From assembly GCA_016795155.1 (NCBI GenBank), contig JAEUIE010000003.1:182546-246545 (forward strand): DNA of 64,000 nt, read 5' to 3'. The translations under genes and the position numbers were made by a program. Source of the DNA: Planctomycetia bacterium. Its GTDB lineage: Bacteria; Planctomycetota; Planctomycetia; Gemmatales; HRBIN36. The notes below the pieces were generated by a model. The model saw only the letters and a list, made by a program, of their open reading frames with translations, was not told the origin of the DNA and did no database searches. Positions 1-7,396 of this stretch are shown here, piece after piece. The number at the start of each line of letters is the position of its first letter. Position 1 is the stretch's first letter.

Positions 1-254
1 TAGATGCCAATGCCGAGACCAGTCAGCGCTAAAAGACCGAAGCCGACACCAAGTACTATCGCCGCTGGAAAGGCGGATCGCCGTCGGATCGTTTTCTTGG
101 CTCGTCGCAGAGTTGCAGATTTTTCAACGACTTGATGATTCGCTACGGAGACTAATCCCTGGCACCCGGCACAGCGTACCATGGGATGCTGCCGAGTCAT
201 CTCTTCACTGATCTTGACCACAGCTTTGCAGGCTGGGCATTGAAGGCGGACCAT
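1..254 (-). CDS. Zinc-ribbon protein with C-terminal membrane segment (C-terminus outside window)
   Basis: Only the first 84 codons are inside the window; the gene runs off the left edge. The protein begins MVRLQCPACK and carries two cysteine pairs (CPAC near residues 6-9 and CAGC near residues 28-31), the pattern of the short MJ0042-type zinc ribbon. A basic stretch (RRAKKTIRRRS) follows, then a hydrophobic segment starting FPAAIVLGVGFG that looks like a transmembrane helix. It lies 88 nt downstream of the HtrA-like protease on the same strand, so the two may be co-transcribed. The ATG at 254 is the first in-frame start compatible with the ribbon. The function is unknown; such ribbons in planctomycetes usually head membrane-anchored proteins of unknown role. 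Confidence 0.7.
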   Translation of the reverse strand, partial: MVRLQCPACKAVVKISEEMTRQHPMVRCAGCQGLVSVANHQVVEKSATLRRAKKTIRRRSAFPAAIVLGVGFGLLALTGLGIGI

Positions 255-342
255 TGCATCCAACTATTTACTATTTTGACACAATATCTTGCCTGATTAT
301 CTTGGTGATTGCAAGCCGTCGTTATGCAGATTCATGACCGCT

Positions 343-1317
343 CTATGCCCACTTGGGTTCAACGCTGACTTCGCGCAGTTGCTGGTCGCGTATCACTTCC
401 AGCATGACACCCTGGCCTGGAGGCACGCTGGCCAGCACGCGGTGGAGATCGTCCATGCCTGCAATGACTCGCCCTGCCGCAGTGACGATGACATCGCCTG
501 CAGCCAGGCCGGCACGATCCGCTGGTTCCTGGGGAATCACCTCCACTATTTCGACTGCATGATCGCTGAGCAAATCCAGGTCGCGTGACAGCCAGCGGGG
601 GACCAGTGCCGCTGAGACTCGTATGCCGAGCGACAGTCGCCGAACAAGACCATGACTGAGCAGTTCACTCACCACCCATCGGGCCGTGTTGCCTGGCACT
701 GCGAAGCCCAACCCTTGCGCATAAGCAATGATGGCAGTATTTACACCAATCACTCGTCCGCGTGAATCGACCAGTGGTCCGCCACTGTTGCCTGGGTTTA
801 GTGGAGCGGTATGCTGAATAATGTTCTCAATCAACCTGCCGGCCTGGCTTCGCATAGATCGCCCCAGTGCACTGACCACTCCTGTTGATACGGTAGAACG
901 GAACCCAAACGGGTTGCCTACTGCAATCACCAGTTGGCCAGCGACCAGCAATTCGGAATCGCCCAGTTCAGTGTGGGGCAGATCGCGTGCTGCCACTCGC
1001 AGCAATGCCAGATCGGTAGCAGGATCATTGCCGATAAGATCAGCGCTCAGCTTGTCGCCATCTTCGGTCGTTACCTTCAAATTCCGTTGTCCCTGCACAA
1101 CATGATTGTTGGTGAGGGCAATGCCATCTGGCGTAATCATAAACCCGGAACCGGTGGCTTGTTCTATTTCGCTAGTCACGGTCAGCACCGCAGGGCCTAC
1201 CTGTTGCACCACCTGCACGACAGCCTGGGAATAGGCATCCAGCACATCGGATTCGCGAGACTGTTTGCGAACGGGTTCTTCGCTGGAACGGGATGTTGAT
1301 ATCCAACTGCTTAGCAT
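343..1317 (-). CDS. HtrA/DegP-like S1C serine protease with PDZ domain
   Basis: This 324-residue protein has a trypsin-like protease domain followed by one PDZ domain. The catalytic triad is complete: His72 in TNNHVV, Asp102 in ATDLALLRV and Ser178 in NPGNSGGPLV. The PDZ domain covers roughly residues 225-318. HtrA proteases degrade or chaperone misfolded envelope proteins and usually have an N-terminal export signal or anchor. None is obvious here; the first 50 residues are polar, so localisation is uncertain. The ATG at 1317 is preferred to the upstream GTG at 1335 because GAAGGA lies at ribosome-binding distance before it. A zinc-ribbon membrane protein follows 88 nt downstream on the same strand. 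Confidence 0.9.
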   Translation of the reverse strand: MLSSWISTSRSSEEPVRKQSRESDVLDAYSQAVVQVVQQVGPAVLTVTSEIEQATGSGFMITPDGIALTNNHVVQGQRNLKVTTEDGDKLSADLIGNDPATDLALLRVAARDLPHTELGDSELLVAGQLVIAVGNPFGFRSTVSTGVVSALGRSMRSQAGRLIENIIQHTAPLNPGNSGGPLVDSRGRVIGVNTAIIAYAQGLGFAVPGNTARWVVSELLSHGLVRRLSLGIRVSAALVPRWLSRDLDLLSDHAVEIVEVIPQEPADRAGLAAGDVIVTAAGRVIAGMDDLHRVLASVPPGQGVMLEVIRDQQLREVSVEPKWA

Positions 1318-1357
1318 GGTTGTTCCTTCAGTCACATAGAGCGTCTGACAGCATGAA

Positions 1358-1400
1358 CCCCCTCACCCCCAACCCCTCTCCCTCCAGGAGAGAGGGGAGA
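1358..1400. repeat. C-rich dispersed intergenic repeat (copy 1)
   Basis: The element reads CCCCTCACCCCCAACCCCTC and continues into a hairpin with arms CCCCTCTC and GAGAGGGG. A second, inverted copy lies at 18951-18990. The two share the CCCTCACCCCC and CCCCTCTCCCTCC blocks. It sits between the divergent starts of the HtrA-like gene and the DUF1254 gene. This style of repeat is found in many bacterial genomes; its function is not known. Confidence 0.75.
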
Positions 1401-1527
1401 AAACGGAGATCATGTCTGTATGAATGGTAAGGGAAACCATGCTGTCGCGTATTTGCTTGGGATATGTGGATGCAATAGACTGGCTACACGTAGATTTGCT
1501 GTGCACAAAACCTGTGGGAGTTCAATT

Positions 1528-2550
1528 ATGCGATGGATGTTGCTTTCTGGTGTATTGGCTTTGATGACAACTTTGACTTCTCTGGGACAAGACACCCAAT
1601 CGATGCGAGTCACCGTTGAAAATTTCAAGCGGGCTGAATCTGATCTCTATTTCGCCAAATTCGAGAAGGATGGTGGCTTTGGCAAGTTCCACCACGAACG
1701 GGAACTGGCCTCCATTGATCACCAGACAGTTATCCGTCTGAACCGTGATACGCTCTATTCGTTTGGCGTATTTGATCTTGATGCTTCACCGGTGACGGTG
1801 ACACTGCCTGACCCCGGCAAGCGATTCATGTCCATGCAGGTGATTAACGAAGATCATTATGCACTCGATGTCTTTTATGCACCGGGAAAGCATTCCTTCA
1901 CCAAAGAACTGGTTGGCACACGCTATGTCTGCCTGGCCATTCGCACTTTTGTAAATCCCAATGACACAGCTGATGTCAAGGAAGTGCATGCATTGCAGGA
2001 TGCATTGAAAGTTGAACAGCAGAGCACCGGCAAGCTGGAACTGCCTCACTGGGATCAGGTCTCGCAAAAGAAAATCCGGGATGCGTTGCTGGCCCTGGTT
2101 GCTGCCAATGGTGGCATCGATTCCTCGAAAATGTTTGGCCGCAAGAACGAGGTTGATCCGGTGGAACATCTCCTTGGCACGGCAGCAGGGTGGGGTGGAA
2201 ACCCACGCACCGCTGCACTCTATGCTGGGTCTGAGCCAAAACACAACGATGGAAAAACTGCTTACACGCTCACCGTCAAGGATGTACCTGTCGATGGCTT
2301 CTGGTCAGTGAGTGTTTACAACAAGGAAGGTTTCTTTGTCAAAAATGCAAAGAATGCCTACACGTTGAATAACATCACGGCCAAGCCCGCTGCCGATGGT
2401 TCTTACACCATACATTTTGGCGGCGATGAGAATGTTCCGAACTATTTACCCATCATACCAGGCTGGAACTACACGGTACGCATGTATCGCCCACGAAAGG
2501 AAATTCTGGACGGGCAATGGAAGTTTCCAGAGGCTGAAGCGGTGAAGTGA
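1528..2550 (+). CDS. Secreted DUF1254/DUF1214 domain protein
   Basis: The predicted product is 340 residues and starts with a cleavable-looking signal peptide (MRWMLLSGVLALMTTLTSLG), so it is probably exported. The N-terminal half contains the DUF1254 signature region (NRDTLYSFGVFDLD, LPDPGKRFMSMQV). The C-terminal half matches DUF1214 (KDVPVDGFWSVSVYN, ending with PGWNYTVRMYRPRKEILDG). These paired domains occur in many bacterial exported proteins with no established biochemical role. The ATG at 1528 follows GGGAG at a suitable distance and begins exactly at the signal peptide. The longer reading from 1420 has no such site. It is transcribed alone, divergent from the HtrA-like gene. Confidence 0.85.
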   Translation: MRWMLLSGVLALMTTLTSLGQDTQSMRVTVENFKRAESDLYFAKFEKDGGFGKFHHERELASIDHQTVIRLNRDTLYSFGVFDLDASPVTVTLPDPGKRFMSMQVINEDHYALDVFYAPGKHSFTKELVGTRYVCLAIRTFVNPNDTADVKEVHALQDALKVEQQSTGKLELPHWDQVSQKKIRDALLALVAANGGIDSSKMFGRKNEVDPVEHLLGTAAGWGGNPRTAALYAGSEPKHNDGKTAYTLTVKDVPVDGFWSVSVYNKEGFFVKNAKNAYTLNNITAKPAADGSYTIHFGGDENVPNYLPIIPGWNYTVRMYRPRKEILDGQWKFPEAEAVK

Positions 2551-2597
2551 ACCGAAGCTTATGGTGCGGATCGCTTCATGCCCTGCAGAGACTGTCG

Positions 2598-2678
2598 CAG
2601 GGTCGTAACGGTACTCTGTTTCTTAGATGTAATGTCGTTGCAAATGCACAGGGTCGAGTAGAGTACCACACGACCCTG
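2598..2678. repeat. Long imperfect inverted repeat in intergenic space
   Basis: Arms at 2598-2617 (CAGGGTCGTAACGGTACTCT) and 2660-2678 (AGAGTACCACACGACCCTG) pair over about 17 of 19 positions, with a loop of about 42 nt. It lies between the convergent DUF1254 and DUF1877 genes. It has no T-run, so it is not a standard terminator. It could be a remnant mobile repeat or a structured RNA. Confidence 0.5.
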
Positions 2679-2752
2679 GCACAGCTCCTTGGTTCGATTC
2701 GCGCGAGTGCTAATGACAAGATTTCCCGGCGTGGCGACACACCCTGCATAAG

Positions 2753-3268
2753 CTATTGGTCAACTGCGAACACGATTGCAAGTCCTCGGTGCACGGCTGC
2801 CCGATAGAAATTCTTCACTTCAACAAAATACTCCCACGTGTACTCGAAGTCGGTTTCGGTCAACTCAATTTCGTAACGATGGACCATGAATCCTCTTGGA
2901 ATTCGACCAAGGGCGAAATATTGCGACCTGAACCAAGGTTGCTCAATTGCGTTGATTGCATTGTTGACGCGCCGAACTAGGTCTGGGTCGACGTATGAAA
3001 TGATCCAGTTAGCCTGATTCGAGAGTTGTCTCGCGCCCATGACGCAAGATCGCATTGATTCGTCACTATGCTTGGCGTCGAGCCAACCACCGCATAAACA
3101 GCGATGCATGGCGTCCCATGACTTATCGACTAATAAAACGCGTCCATCATTTTCAGCTATAGCAAACAATGAATTTATGAATTCAAGGCGCTCATCAACC
3201 GATTTCAGTTCCAAAAGAGTTGCTGCCTCTGGAAGTTGCAGCGCAGTGAAGTAACCACGGCAAGCCAA
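2753..3268 (-). CDS. DUF1877 (YfbM-like) protein
   Basis: The protein is about 171 residues if it starts at the TTG at 3268, which gives MACRGYFTALQLPEAATLL. MACRG followed by FAL is a typical beginning for this family. Other hallmarks are VDKSWDAMHRCLCGG in the middle and a C-terminal EYFVEVKNFYRAAVHRGLAI helix pair. The longer reading from GTG 3319 adds residues that do not fit the family. AGGTG lies upstream of the TTG. The function of DUF1877 proteins is unknown; many are single cytoplasmic proteins. The gene converges on the DUF1254 gene. Its codon use looks less GC-biased than its neighbours, which may mean horizontal origin. Confidence 0.7.
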   Translation of the reverse strand: MACRGYFTALQLPEAATLLELKSVDERLEFINSLFAIAENDGRVLLVDKSWDAMHRCLCGGWLDAKHSDESMRSCVMGARQLSNQANWIISYVDPDLVRRVNNAINAIEQPWFRSQYFALGRIPRGFMVHRYEIELTETDFEYTWEYFVEVKNFYRAAVHRGLAIVFAVDQ

Positions 3269-3378
3269 ATTACACCTGCTAACTGAAATTGGATAGAAAC
3301 TTTTCTGCCAAACCCACACGGCTTTGCCATTAGGCTAAATGCTGCATTGTTCTATTGCAAGTTATAATTGTCCAAGCC

Positions 3379-3398
3379 CACACCCCTACCGGGGTGTG
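3379..3398 (+). other. Perfect hairpin CACACCCC-TACC-GGGGTGTG
   Basis: The eight-base arms pair perfectly around a TACC tetraloop. It begins 11 nt after a TATAAT hexamer, so it would be at the extreme 5' end of a transcript started there. A stable 5' hairpin can protect mRNA, but that role is inference. Confidence 0.4.
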
Positions 3399-3666
3399 CA
3401 GGGAGAAAATTCACTCTCTCCAATTCCCGTGGCATCGCTTCGCTCAACCAACCGGCTACCATCTGGTCATCCATATCGGGATTAACAGAATTCACGGCAA
3501 AGATATCGAAGTGTGGCAACACACCCCGCATATGCTTTTATTTTCAAGGGGGCGGTTACTATAGGGCGGCCTCATTTATTGTGGGATTTGCGAAATGTAG
3601 GCCCTGATGCTCCGAAAAACCCAGTTTCTCCCTTGCCAGCCCACTTATCACCCATAATATTCACTT

Positions 3667-3694
3667 TCTCCCCTTAATCCGGGGAGATTTTTTC
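3667..3694 (+). terminator. Terminator-like hairpin immediately before rpmJ
   Basis: TCTCCCC (3667-3673) pairs with GGGGAGA (3681-3687) around a 7-nt loop and is followed by six T. It lies 22 nt upstream of the rpmJ start. It either ends an upstream transcript or works as a leader attenuator for the ribosomal operon. Confidence 0.55.
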
Positions 3695-3715
3695 GTCTGA
3701 ACAGGCTGAACGACT

Positions 3716-3829
3716 ATGAAAGTACGATCCAGCGTTCGTCGTATCTGCAATAAGTGCAAGATCGTACGACGACACGGCAAGGTATATGTGATCTGCACGG
3801 ATCCTCGCCACAAACAGCGGCAAGGCTAA
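3716..3829 (+). CDS. rpmJ: 50S ribosomal protein L36
   Basis: This is a 37-residue protein starting [15 protein letters not shown]. It keeps the four zinc ligands of the C+ form of L36 (Cys11, Cys14, Cys27 and the His in DPRHKQ) and ends in the usual basic tail. L36 binds 23S rRNA in the large subunit. In many bacteria rpmJ follows infA and heads the rpsM-rpsK-rpsD-rpoA-rplQ group. Here the downstream order is conserved, but infA, secY and map are absent upstream. rpsM starts 12 nt after its stop. Confidence 0.95.
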   Translation: MKVRSSVRRICNKCKIVRRHGKVYVICTDPRHKQRQG

Positions 3830-3841
3830 GGGAGAGTTTGC

Positions 3842-4228
3842 ATGCCCCGTATTATGGGTGTTGACATTCCGCCAGATAAGCCCACGCATATTTCGCTGCG
3901 CTATCTGTACGGCATTGGGCCGACTACTGCGGTCCAAATCTGTCAGCAACTGAACATCGATCCACAACGTCATGCCCGCGAATTGGGTGATGATGAAATT
4001 GCACGCATTGCCAAGATGCTGGAAAACGAATTCAAGGTAGAAGGTTTCCTTCGCCGCGAAATCCAGCAGAACGTGGCCCGCTTACGAGATATCGCCTGCT
4101 TCCGGGGCTTCCGCCATCGTCGCGGTCTGCCTGTCCGAGGCCAGCGAACCCGCACCAATGCCCGCACCCGCAAAGGCCCCCGCAAGACTGTGGCAGGCAA
4201 GAAGGGTGTGAAGGAAATGCGTGGGTAA
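3842..4228 (+). CDS. rpsM: 30S ribosomal protein S13
   Basis: The product is 128 residues. The N-terminus (MPRIMGVDIPPDKPTHISLR, then LYGIG) is the standard S13 opening with its helix-two-turn-helix region. The C-terminus (RGLPVRGQRTRTNARTRKGP followed by a Lys-rich tail) is diagnostic. S13 sits in the head of the small subunit and contacts the P-site tRNA and the large subunit. GGGAG precedes the ATG. It directly follows rpmJ and is separated from rpsK by 169 nt containing a terminator-like hairpin. Confidence 0.97.
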   Translation: MPRIMGVDIPPDKPTHISLRYLYGIGPTTAVQICQQLNIDPQRHARELGDDEIARIAKMLENEFKVEGFLRREIQQNVARLRDIACFRGFRHRRGLPVRGQRTRTNARTRKGPRKTVAGKKGVKEMRG

Positions 4229-4328
4229 TCTAATAGCTGCTAACCTGTGGCTAGTAGATGAAAGAACAACTTAACCGCTTGTGAATGATGTAGCTCTCCA
4301 CTGTGACCAGCTACACGGACAAGCAAGC

Positions 4329-4362
4329 ACCCAAGAGCATAGATCGCGCTCCTGGGTCTTTT
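4329..4362 (+). terminator. Terminator-like hairpin between rpsM and rpsK
   Basis: ACCCAAGAGC (4329-4338) pairs with GCTCCTGGGT (4348-4357) with one mismatch and is followed by CTTTT. It lies inside the operon, so it is more likely an attenuator or RNA-processing signal than a full stop. Confidence 0.45.
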
Positions 4363-4397
4363 CATCGAATCACTGATCTGGAATTCAAGGCAGTAAC

Positions 4398-4778
4398 ATG
4401 GCCAAAGCAAAGAAGAAAAAAGCCAGGCGTAATGTGTCGCGAGGAGTCGCACACATCCTCGCCACCTTTAACAACACCATTGTCTCCATCTCCGATACCA
4501 ATGGCGATGTGCTGACTTGGGCATCCGCTGGTACGGTTGGCTTCAAGGGCAGCCGAAAGAGCACGCCGTTCGCTGCTCAGCGAGCCAGCGAAGTCGCTGC
4601 AGACAAGGCCATGAAGTACGGCCTGCGTGAAGTGGAAGTCCGCATCAAGGGGCCAGGTTCAGGCCGTGAATCTGCAGTCACAGCACTGCAGGCAGCAGGC
4701 CTGGCCATCAAGGCGATCGAAGACATCACGCCGCTGCCCCACAACGGCTGCCGACCACCGAAGAGACGACGAGTATAG
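4398..4778 (+). CDS. rpsK: 30S ribosomal protein S11
   Basis: The 126-residue product has the S11 core ([20 protein letters not shown] and [16 protein letters not shown]) and the invariant C-terminal [12 protein letters not shown]. It forms part of the small-subunit platform next to the mRNA path. The first ten residues are strongly lysine- and arginine-rich, as is usual. It lies in the conserved position between rpsM and rpsD. The gaps on both sides (169 and 132 nt) are longer than typical for this operon and hold repeats or hairpins. Confidence 0.97.
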   Translation: MAKAKKKKARRNVSRGVAHILATFNNTIVSISDTNGDVLTWASAGTVGFKGSRKSTPFAAQRASEVAADKAMKYGLREVEVRIKGPGSGRESAVTALQAAGLAIKAIEDITPLPHNGCRPPKRRRV

Positions 4779-4780
4779 AA

Positions 4781-4894
4781 GCTATTAGCTGTCAGCTATC
4801 AGCTGTCAGCGATGCAGAATAAGAAAACAAGAACCAGAAACTCGAACATTTGCACCTGTTTGGCTGATAGCTAAAAGCTGACAGCTGACAGCTA
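4781..4894. repeat. AGCTGTCAGC-type inverted repeat pair between rpsK and rpsD
   Basis: Arm 1 (4781-4810) contains TTAGCTGTCAGC and ATCAGCTGTCAGC units. Arm 2 (4863-4894) contains the reverse-complement units AGCTGACAGC in tandem plus GCTGATAGCT. The arms can fold on each other across about 52 nt, and each also has internal direct repeats. Such AGCTGTCAGC blocks are simple dispersed repeats; here the block is inserted inside a ribosomal operon. Confidence 0.7.
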
Positions 4895-4910
4895 AAAACG
4901 ACGGAAAACC

Positions 4911-5546
4911 ATGGCACGATACATTGATTCAGTTTGTAAGCTTTGCCGCCGGGAAGGGGAAAAGCTTTATTTGAAGGGCGCCCGCTGCGATTCACCGAAG
5001 TGTGCAGTGGAACGCCGCAAGACTGCTCCCGGCATGCACGGCATGAAGCGGGGCAAGCTCAGCGAATACGGCGTGCGTCTGCGTGAAAAGCAGAAGCTCA
5101 AACGCTTTTATGGCATTCTCGAACGGCCATTCCGCCGCGTCTTCGAGCTTGCCAGCCGCTCAACCGCCAACACCGGCGAGGTGCTTCTGGCCCTGATGGA
5201 ACGTCGCCTCGACAACGTCGTTCACCGTCTGGGCTTTGCCATGAGCCGGGCAGCCGCTCGTCAGCTTGTCACACATGGCCACGTTTATGTCAATGGACGC
5301 CGCTGCAATATTGCCAGCTTCCTGGTCAAAGCCAACGATGTCATCACCATCAAGGATCGCAAGGAAATTCGCGATCTGGTGAAGATGTCCTTCGGCCAGA
5401 ACCCGCCAGCAGTGCCCGATTATCTGCAGCGCACCAGCGAAGAACCACCCGAAGGCAGGATGCTTCGTATGCCCAGCCGCGATGATGTTGATCCACGTAT
5501 CAAGCACATCAATGAACAATTGATCATTGAAATTTCGACGAGATAG
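4911..5546 (+). CDS. rpsD: 30S ribosomal protein S4, zinc-binding (C+) form
   Basis: The 211-residue product has the S4 N-terminal domain with the cysteine set of the C+ form (CKLC, then CDSPKC within the first 40 residues) and the GMHGMKRGKLSEYGVRLREK signature. The S4 RNA-binding domain (residues about 100-160, LDNVVHRLGFAMSRAAARQL then HVYVNGRR) is intact. S4 nucleates assembly of the 5' domain of 16S rRNA and in many bacteria represses its own operon by binding the leader mRNA. rpoA follows after 182 nt with a terminator-like hairpin between. Confidence 0.97.
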   Translation: MARYIDSVCKLCRREGEKLYLKGARCDSPKCAVERRKTAPGMHGMKRGKLSEYGVRLREKQKLKRFYGILERPFRRVFELASRSTANTGEVLLALMERRLDNVVHRLGFAMSRAAARQLVTHGHVYVNGRRCNIASFLVKANDVITIKDRKEIRDLVKMSFGQNPPAVPDYLQRTSEEPPEGRMLRMPSRDDVDPRIKHINEQLIIEISTR

Positions 5547-5593
5547 TCTGACTGGACAAATCGTTCGAATTTGCTAAAAAACATTGAAGAACC

Positions 5594-5620
5594 CAGCGGG
5601 AATACTCCCGCTGCTTTTGT
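5594..5620 (+). terminator. Hairpin with short T-run between rpsD and rpoA
   Basis: CAGCGGGA (5594-5601) and TCCCGCTG (5606-5613) form a perfect 8-bp stem around ATAC, followed by CTTTTGT. It resembles an intrinsic terminator and may reduce read-through from ribosomal genes into rpoA. Confidence 0.55.
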
Positions 5621-5728
5621 CTTTATGGAAGGCAAAGTCTCGGCTTACAGGGATGATTTCTCAGGTAAGCAGGGCCCAGGCACAGATGCCGAGCACTGTG
5701 CGACACAACCCTGCGGAGGTACAGAAAT

Positions 5729-6724
5729 ATGCGTATTCGTTGGCGCGGGCTGGAATTGCCCAGCAAAGTCATTGCAGATCAGTCAACCCTTACCGATACC
5801 TACGGCAAATTTTCGGTTGAGCCTTTTGAACGAGGTTTCGGCGTGACCGTCGGCAATAGCTTACGACGCGTGTTGCTGAGCAGCCTGGAAGGATCTTCTG
5901 TCACCCGCGTGAAAATCCACGGCGTGCAGCATGAAATCAGCACCATCCCCGGCGTTGTCGAAGATGTCACCGACATCATCCTCAATATTAAAAGCCTCAT
6001 TGTCAAGAACGTGAGCGATCAGCCTAAGGTCATCAAGATCGAACGCCATGAAAAGGGCGTGGTCAAAGGCGCTGATGTCATCACCGATGAAGCCGTCGAA
6101 ATCGTCAATCCCGAACATGTGATTGCCACGCTGACTGCCGATGTTCCCTTTGTCATTGAAATGACCGTGGAAAACGGCCGTGGTTACCGCACTGCAGAAG
6201 AAAACGCAGGCCGCGATCGCGAACTGGGTATGATCCCTGTCGACTCCAGCTTCACACCCGTCGTGAAAGTGAAATACGAGACGGAAGAAACCCGCGTTGG
6301 CCAGAAGACCAATTACGACAAGCTGACGATGGAAATCTGGACGAATGGCACCACCAAGCCTGAAATGGCACTTGTGGAAGCTGCCAAGATTCTCCGCAAG
6401 CACCTCAACCCATTCATCCACTACTCGCATCCCGATATCTCGGTACCAGTGGAAGAACGTGTTGAGCCTCAGCACTCTGCAGTCGATGTCGAACTCGAAC
6501 GCAAGCTCAACATGAGCCTGGCTGAACTGGAACTCTCCGTGCGTGCTACCAACTGTCTCGAATCGGAAGGCATTGCCACCGTTCGCGATCTGGTGAGCCG
6601 TACTGAAGAAGAACTGCTGGAGGTTCGCAATTTCGGCGAAACCACGCTCAAGGAAGTGACCCAGAAGCTGGGCGAACGCCAGATGCACCTGGGCATGAAA
6701 CTGCCCGCCAGCCGCAGAATGTAA
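5729..6724 (+). CDS. rpoA: DNA-directed RNA polymerase alpha subunit
   Basis: The 331-residue product has the full alpha architecture. The N-terminal dimerisation and assembly domain (about residues 1-235) includes [20 protein letters not shown] and the [14 protein letters not shown] stretch. The C-terminal domain (about residues 255-325) has [11 protein letters not shown], then the two helix-hairpin-helix turns around [18 protein letters not shown]. That domain contacts UP elements and activators. Length is normal for the family. It lies between rpsD and rplQ as in most bacteria. The ATG at 5729 follows GGAGGT at good spacing. Confidence 0.97.
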   Translation: MRIRWRGLELPSKVIADQSTLTDTYGKFSVEPFERGFGVTVGNSLRRVLLSSLEGSSVTRVKIHGVQHEISTIPGVVEDVTDIILNIKSLIVKNVSDQPKVIKIERHEKGVVKGADVITDEAVEIVNPEHVIATLTADVPFVIEMTVENGRGYRTAEENAGRDRELGMIPVDSSFTPVVKVKYETEETRVGQKTNYDKLTMEIWTNGTTKPEMALVEAAKILRKHLNPFIHYSHPDISVPVEERVEPQHSAVDVELERKLNMSLAELELSVRATNCLESEGIATVRDLVSRTEEELLEVRNFGETTLKEVTQKLGERQMHLGMKLPASRRM

Positions 6725-6737
6725 ATTCAACATCAAG

Positions 6738-6809
6738 GTTGCAGGGAACCCGCTTACCAACCTGCAACTCTTGTTACTTAATCGGTAAGTCTCGATCCCA
6801 ACGGATCGA
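6738..6809 (+). promoter_or_regulatory. Two hairpins in the rpoA-rplQ spacer
   Basis: The first stem is GTTGCAGG (6738-6745) with CCTGCAAC (6761-6768). The second is TCGATCC (6792-6798) with GGATCGA (6803-6809) around CAAC, ending just before the rplQ ribosome-binding site. Their position suggests they affect mRNA processing or translation of rplQ, but no known family is recognised. Confidence 0.4.
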
Positions 6810-6830
6810 TTGTCCAAAAGGACTCTTGTC

Positions 6831-7271
6831 ATGCGTCACCAGAAGTCAGGAAGAAAGCTTAATCGCAACAGCACCCATCGCCGGGCGCTGATGCGAAGTC
6901 TCACCATTTCATTGGTGGAACACGAATCCATTACCACCACGGTTGCCAAGGCCAAGGAACTGCGTGGCTTCATCGAAAGGCTGATTACTCTTGGCAAGCG
7001 TGCTCAAAACGCTGCAGCTGAGGGTGATACAGCACAGGCTATTGCTTATCGCCGCATGGCAGTGGCCCGCATGGGGAACAACAAGTCATCCGTGAAGAAG
7101 ATATTCGACACGCTTGCTCCACGCTACCAGGATCGCCCAGGTGGTTACACCCGCGTATTGAAGCTGAGCACTCGCCGACTTGGAGATGGTGGTCTACAGG
7201 CTGAAATCTCACTGATGCCTGATACCAAAGCGACTGAAGCGGCAGCACCCGCACCGGTGAAGGTGAAGTAG
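6831..7271 (+). CDS. rplQ: 50S ribosomal protein L17
   Basis: The 146-residue product starts MRHQKSGRKLNRNSTHRRAL, the canonical L17 beginning, followed by the conserved LVEHESITTTVAKAKELR helix. The C-terminal region (about 120-146) is an Ala/Pro-rich extension of moderate length. The ATG at 6831 is chosen over an in-frame TTG at 6810 because it matches the family start and has AAAAGGA upstream. It closes the alpha operon and is followed within 21 nt by a strong terminator. Confidence 0.96.
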   Translation: MRHQKSGRKLNRNSTHRRALMRSLTISLVEHESITTTVAKAKELRGFIERLITLGKRAQNAAAEGDTAQAIAYRRMAVARMGNNKSSVKKIFDTLAPRYQDRPGGYTRVLKLSTRRLGDGGLQAEISLMPDTKATEAAAPAPVKVK

Positions 7272-7291
7272 CTGTCTCTGCAAAATCCATG

Positions 7292-7322
7292 AAGAGCCTG
7301 CGGTTTCCCGCAGGCTCTTTTG
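7292..7322 (+). terminator. Intrinsic terminator of the ribosomal alpha operon
   Basis: AAGAGCCTGCGG (7292-7303) pairs perfectly with CCGCAGGCTCTT (7308-7319) around TTTC and runs into TTTTG. This 12-bp GC-rich stem is the best terminator in the window. Confidence 0.9.
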
Positions 7323-7396
7323 TTTCATGGCTAACCTTGCTCTAGGCTGTTTCGAACTTGCCTGTTATGCTTGAAGTTCACTTGAGGAGGTACTTC

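Larger units (their letters stand above)
3269..3715. other. 447-nt non-coding region upstream of rpmJ
   Basis: No convincing gene is seen. It contains a TATAAT hexamer at 3363-3368, which could be the -10 of the alpha operon promoter although no good -35 is visible. It also contains a perfect hairpin at 3379-3398 and a terminator-like hairpin at 3667-3694, only 22 nt before rpmJ. The arrangement would suit a long untranslated leader. Confidence 0.4.

Noticed and set aside
2690..2705. GGTTCGATTC, a tRNA T-loop-like string
   Set aside because: The flanking bases cannot form a T stem and no anticodon arm or acceptor stem is present.
2547..2807. Plus-strand frame after the DUF1254 gene
   Set aside because: It runs through the inverted repeat and into the antisense of the DUF1877 gene, with no ribosome-binding site or motif.
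5861..6832. 323-codon minus-strand frame opposite rpoA
   Set aside because: rpoA is unmistakable on the plus strand; the antisense frame has no family pattern or start context.
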